Assembly: GCA_021780935.1 (NCBI GenBank)
Contig: JAJXXT010000050.1
Span: forward strand, 1-32,538
Direction of reading: 5' to 3'
Source of the DNA: Pseudomonadota bacterium
GTDB lineage: Bacteria > Pseudomonadota > Alphaproteobacteria > Acetobacterales > Acetobacteraceae
DNA length: 32,538 nt
In this document: positions 29,726 to 32,538 of the stretch, one piece after another
How positions within the stretch are numbered: position 1 is the first letter of the stretch
Layout of the letters: every line of letters begins with the position of its first letter
Notes under the pieces: model-generated
What the model was told of the DNA's origin: nothing
Database searches by the model: none
Seen by the model: only the letters and a program-made list of their open reading frames with translations
Translations under genes and position numbers: made by a program

Positions 29726-31201
29726 ATGACCCGAATGATCCGCATCGTCGCCATGCTGTTGCTGTTGCCGGTGGCTGCCATCGCGCGCACCGCGCCACCC
29801 GACTTCGCCGATCTCGCGGCGCGCCTGCTGCCCGGCGTCGTCACCATCACCTCCTCGCAATCGGTCAAGCTCAGCAACAATAATCTGCCGCCCTTGCCCG
29901 GCTTCCCGCCCGGCTCGCCGTTCGAGAAATTCTTCCACGATTTCCTGCGCCAGCACCATCTCGGCCCGGGCGCCGGCGGCCCGCCCTCGATGGAGCGGCG
30001 CGAGGCGCTGGGCTCGGGCTTCATCATCGACCCGTCCGGCATCATCGTGACCAACAATCACGTGATCAAAGGCGCCAACAAGGTCACCGTCACGCTGCAT
30101 GACGGCACCACGCTCAAGGCCAAGATCCTGGGTGCTGATTCGCGGATGGACCTCGCGGTGCTCAAGGTCGATGCCGGTCACAAGCTGCCTGCCGTCGCCT
30201 GGGGCAATTCCGACCATGCACGCATCGGCGACTGGGTGATGGCGATCGGCAACCCGTTCGGCCTCGGCGGCTCCGTCACCGCCGGCATCGTCTCGGCGCG
30301 CGGCCGCAACATCCACGAAGGTCCCTACGACAGCTTCATCCAGACCGACGCCCCCATCAACATGGGTAATTCGGGCGGCCCGCTGTTCGACATGAACGGC
30401 CACGTCATCGGCATCAACACGGCGATCTACTCGCCCTCCGGCGGCTCGATCGGCATCGGTTTCTCGATCCCGTCGAACGCGGCGCGCGTCGTGGTTGATC
30501 AGCTCTGGCACTTCGGCCACGCCCGCCGCGGCTATCTCGGCGTCACCATCCAGGACGTCTCCAAACCGATCGCTGAAAGCCTCGGCCTCAAGCACGCCGG
30601 CGGCGCGATGGTCGCGAGCGTCATCAAGGGCGCGCCAGGCGACAAGGCGGGGCTGCGCACCGGCGACGTCATCCTCAGCTTCAACGGCCAGACCGTGAAG
30701 GACAGCCACTCCCTGCCGCGCATCGTGGCGGCGACCGCGATCGGCAAGACCGTTCCCATCGTCATCTGGCGCAACAACGCGCGGCAGACGCTGGATGCGG
30801 TGGTGGCGGAACTGCCCACGGCGCCGAAGCTCGCCTCGCTCGACATTCCGGCGAAACCCAAGGAGCCACCGGCCGTCGCCATCCCCGGCATGGGTCTTTC
30901 AGTGTCTGGCATCGACGCCGCGATGCGCGACAAATACCACCTCACGCGGGATCAGCAGGGCGTGGTGATAACCGATGTCGGCCAGGACTCCATCGCCGCC
31001 CGGCGCGGCGTGCAGCCGGGCGACGTGATCATCGAGGTGCAGCAGCACGCGGTGCACAAGCCGCAGGACGTGCTGGACCAGATCGCCTCGGTCCGCCGCG
31101 AGAAGCGCCAGAACGTGCTGCTGCTGCTGCACAGCAGCCAGGGTGCGCGCTGGGTGCCGCTGCCGCTGACCGCGGCGCCCGCCGGAACACAGAAAGGCTA
31201 G
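29726..31201 (+). CDS. degP: DegP/HtrA-type periplasmic serine protease
   Basis: The 491-residue protein has a signal peptide (about 1-20, ending IARTA), a trypsin-like domain with H112 (TNNHV), D142 (SRMDLAVLKV) and S216 (GNSGGPL), and two PDZ domains (about 270-360 and 395-480). DegP degrades or refolds damaged periplasmic proteins. ATG 29726 is preferred because GAGGAGGA ends five bases before it; ATG 29720 would sit on the ribosome-binding site. It follows hflC by 86 bp and may share its operon. It ends convergent with serB, the two stop codons sharing CTAG. Confidence 0.97.
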   Translation: MTRMIRIVAMLLLLPVAAIARTAPPDFADLAARLLPGVVTITSSQSVKLSNNNLPPLPGFPPGSPFEKFFHDFLRQHHLGPGAGGPPSMERREALGSGFIIDPSGIIVTNNHVIKGANKVTVTLHDGTTLKAKILGADSRMDLAVLKVDAGHKLPAVAWGNSDHARIGDWVMAIGNPFGLGGSVTAGIVSARGRNIHEGPYDSFIQTDAPINMGNSGGPLFDMNGHVIGINTAIYSPSGGSIGIGFSIPSNAARVVVDQLWHFGHARRGYLGVTIQDVSKPIAESLGLKHAGGAMVASVIKGAPGDKAGLRTGDVILSFNGQTVKDSHSLPRIVAATAIGKTVPIVIWRNNARQTLDAVVAELPTAPKLASLDIPAKPKEPPAVAIPGMGLSVSGIDAAMRDKYHLTRDQQGVVITDVGQDSIAARRGVQPGDVIIEVQQHAVHKPQDVLDQIASVRREKRQNVLLLLHSSQGARWVPLPLTAAPAGTQKG

Positions 31202-32082
31202 CCGGAAATCTCGCTGTCCCGATAACCCTGCGCGAACAGCACGCCACGCAGCCCCGCGTGGCGTAGCTGTGCCCGCGCCTCGGCCGCCACCACCGGCTTG
31301 GCGCGGAACGCCACCCCCAGCCCCGCCGCGCGCAGCATCGCGAGGTCGTTCGCCCCGTCGCCCACCGCGGCCACCGCGTCGAGCCCGATGCCCAGCCCCG
31401 CCGCCAGTTCGCGCATGGCCACCAGCTTCGCGTCCCGGTCGAGGATCGGCTCCGCGACCGCGCCGGTCAGCCTTCCGCCCGCCTGCAGCAGTTCGTTGGC
31501 ACGATGCTCATCAAACCCCAGCGCCGCCGCCACGCGCCCGGTGAAAAACGTGAACCCGCCCGAGACCAGCGCCGTCCTCGCCCCATGCGCGCGCATCGTC
31601 GCGATCAGCTCGCGCGCGCCCGGCGTATATTCCGTGTGCGCCCACGTCGCCTCCAGCGCCGCCACCTCGAGCCCCTTCAACATCGCCACGCGCGCGCGCA
31701 GGGCCTCGCGGAAATCCAGCTCTCCGTTCATGCTGCGCCGCGTGATGGCGGCGATCTCCTCCCTGAGCCCGGCATGCGCCGCAAGCTCGTCCAGCGTCTC
31801 GGTGGTGACGATGGTGCTGTCCATGTCCGCGAGCAGCAGAAGTTTGCGCCGCCCCGCCGCCGGCTGCGCGATCGCATCGACCGCTTCCCCGCCCAGCGCC
31901 GCCGCCACCGCCTCGCGCGCGGGCATCGCCGGCAGCGGCAGATCCACCGCTTCCCCGGGCGACAGCACCACCGGCTCGCCGGCGCCCAGCGCGGCGCGCG
32001 CATGCGCCACCAGCCGGGGCCGCAGCGCCGCCGTCTCGCGGTCGACCATCATTGTCAGCACAAACAGGCAAGCGTCGGGCAT
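31198..32082 (-). CDS. serB: phosphoserine phosphatase SerB
   Basis: The 294-residue HAD enzyme releases serine from phosphoserine. Motif I is ADMDST with nucleophile D86 and D88, motif II is VSGGFTFF, and motif IV is GDGANDLAML. An N-terminal region of about 75 residues resembles the ACT-like extension found in many SerB proteins. ATG 32082 begins the conserved frame; the longer frame upstream is antisense to miaA and is not real. Only 24 bp separate its start from that of miaA on the other strand. Confidence 0.95.
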   Translation of the reverse strand: MPDACLFVLTMMVDRETAALRPRLVAHARAALGAGEPVVLSPGEAVDLPLPAMPAREAVAAALGGEAVDAIAQPAAGRRKLLLLADMDSTIVTTETLDELAAHAGLREEIAAITRRSMNGELDFREALRARVAMLKGLEVAALEATWAHTEYTPGARELIATMRAHGARTALVSGGFTFFTGRVAAALGFDEHRANELLQAGGRLTGAVAEPILDRDAKLVAMRELAAGLGIGLDAVAAVGDGANDLAMLRAAGLGVAFRAKPVVAAEARAQLRHAGLRGVLFAQGYRDSEISG

Positions 32083-32106
32083 GGCGCGGCCTATGCGGCG
32101 CCCGCG

Positions 32107-32538
32107 ATGACTCGGCAAGCCCCCGCCGCCCCGCCGGTGTCGCCCGAAACACGGCCCGAGGCACTGATCATCGCCGGCCCCACCACGAGCGGCAAATCCG
32201 CCCTCGCGCTGGAACTCGCCGAGCGCCTCGGGGCCACCATCATCAACGCCGACGCGATGCAGACCTACCGCGAGCTGCGCATCATCACCGCGCGCCCCAC
32301 GCCAGCCGAGGAAGCCCGCGCGCCGCACGCGCTCTACGGTGTCCGCGGCGTGAGCGAGCCCGCCGACGCCGCCTGGTGGCGCGAGGCCGCCCTCGCGGCG
32401 ATGGAGGCGGCGCGTACCGCCGGAAGCCTGCCCATCCTCTGCGGCGGCAGCGGCTTCTACCTCGCGGCCCTGGCGCGCGGCATCGCGCCGATCCCTCCGC
32501 CCGGCGAAGCCGCCCGCGCCGAGGCCCGGCGCCTGCTC
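32107..32538 (+). CDS. miaA: tRNA dimethylallyltransferase MiaA (C-terminus cut by window edge)
   Basis: The frame starts at ATG 32107 and stays open to the last base, giving 144 residues, about the N-terminal half. The P-loop GPTTSGKS is at 24-31, INADAMQTYREL at 46-57 corresponds to the substrate motif usually written DSMQVY, and GGSGFYLAAL at about 116-125 matches GGTGLYL. MiaA adds a dimethylallyl group to A37 of tRNAs that read UNN codons. The Asp-Ala at 49-50 replaces the common Asp-Ser; this occurs in some homologues, so no defect is implied. The catalytic C-terminal part is outside the window. Confidence 0.95.
   Translation, partial: MTRQAPAAPPVSPETRPEALIIAGPTTSGKSALALELAERLGATIINADAMQTYRELRIITARPTPAEEARAPHALYGVRGVSEPADAAWWREAALAAMEAARTAGSLPILCGGSGFYLAALARGIAPIPPPGEAARAEARRLL

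Overview
The window reads as chromosomal DNA of a GC-rich alphaproteobacterium. The two-piece (permuted) tmRNA gene, the alphaproteobacterial type of SspB, ThyX, the mraZ-rsmH-ftsL order and the tripartite tricarboxylate transporter (TTT) genes with a Tat-exported binding protein fit that class. They suggest Rhodospirillales/Acetobacteraceae, but the family assignment is an inference. Almost every base is in a gene. There is no insertion sequence, prophage, CRISPR array, tRNA or rRNA gene that I can see.

Layout. (1) 1-5062, minus strand: djlA-like, a Zn amidase and an MFS transporter, overlapping by stop/start; then rnpB (RNase P RNA); then mraZ-rsmH-ftsL, the head of the division/cell-wall (dcw) cluster, which runs off the left edge. 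(2) 5317-14594: an accessory catabolic island. It holds a single-chain hydantoinase/5-oxoprolinase (+), a convergent minus-strand operon (FAH-family hydrolase, tctC, a binding protein without a signal peptide, tctB, tctA), and a divergent RraA-like aldolase (+). A 16-bp tandem repeat lies between the two divergent genes. (3) 14684-18559, minus: ribbon-helix-helix protein, queG, queF, tgt, queA, the late queuosine pathway in one operon. (4) 18826-19800, plus: a PEP-CTERM lectin-like exported protein. (5) 19785-23037, minus: tag, sspB, class I fumarase, VOC protein. (6) 23076-23369, minus: ssrA as a two-piece tmRNA with a short tag. (7) 23415-26039, plus: thyX, ribokinase, TSUP permease. (8) 26072-32538: mrp (-), hflK-hflC-degP (+), serB (-), miaA start (+, cut by the right edge).

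How the genes work together. Much of the core content concerns RNA processing and modification (rnpB, ssrA, rsmH, queA/tgt/queF/queG, miaA) and protein quality control (ssrA with sspB, hflKC, degP, djlA-like). The island in (2) looks like an uptake-and-degradation unit for an unidentified carboxylate. It is the part least explained by known pathways. Many neighbouring genes share a 4-base NTGA stop/start overlap, so translational coupling seems widespread.
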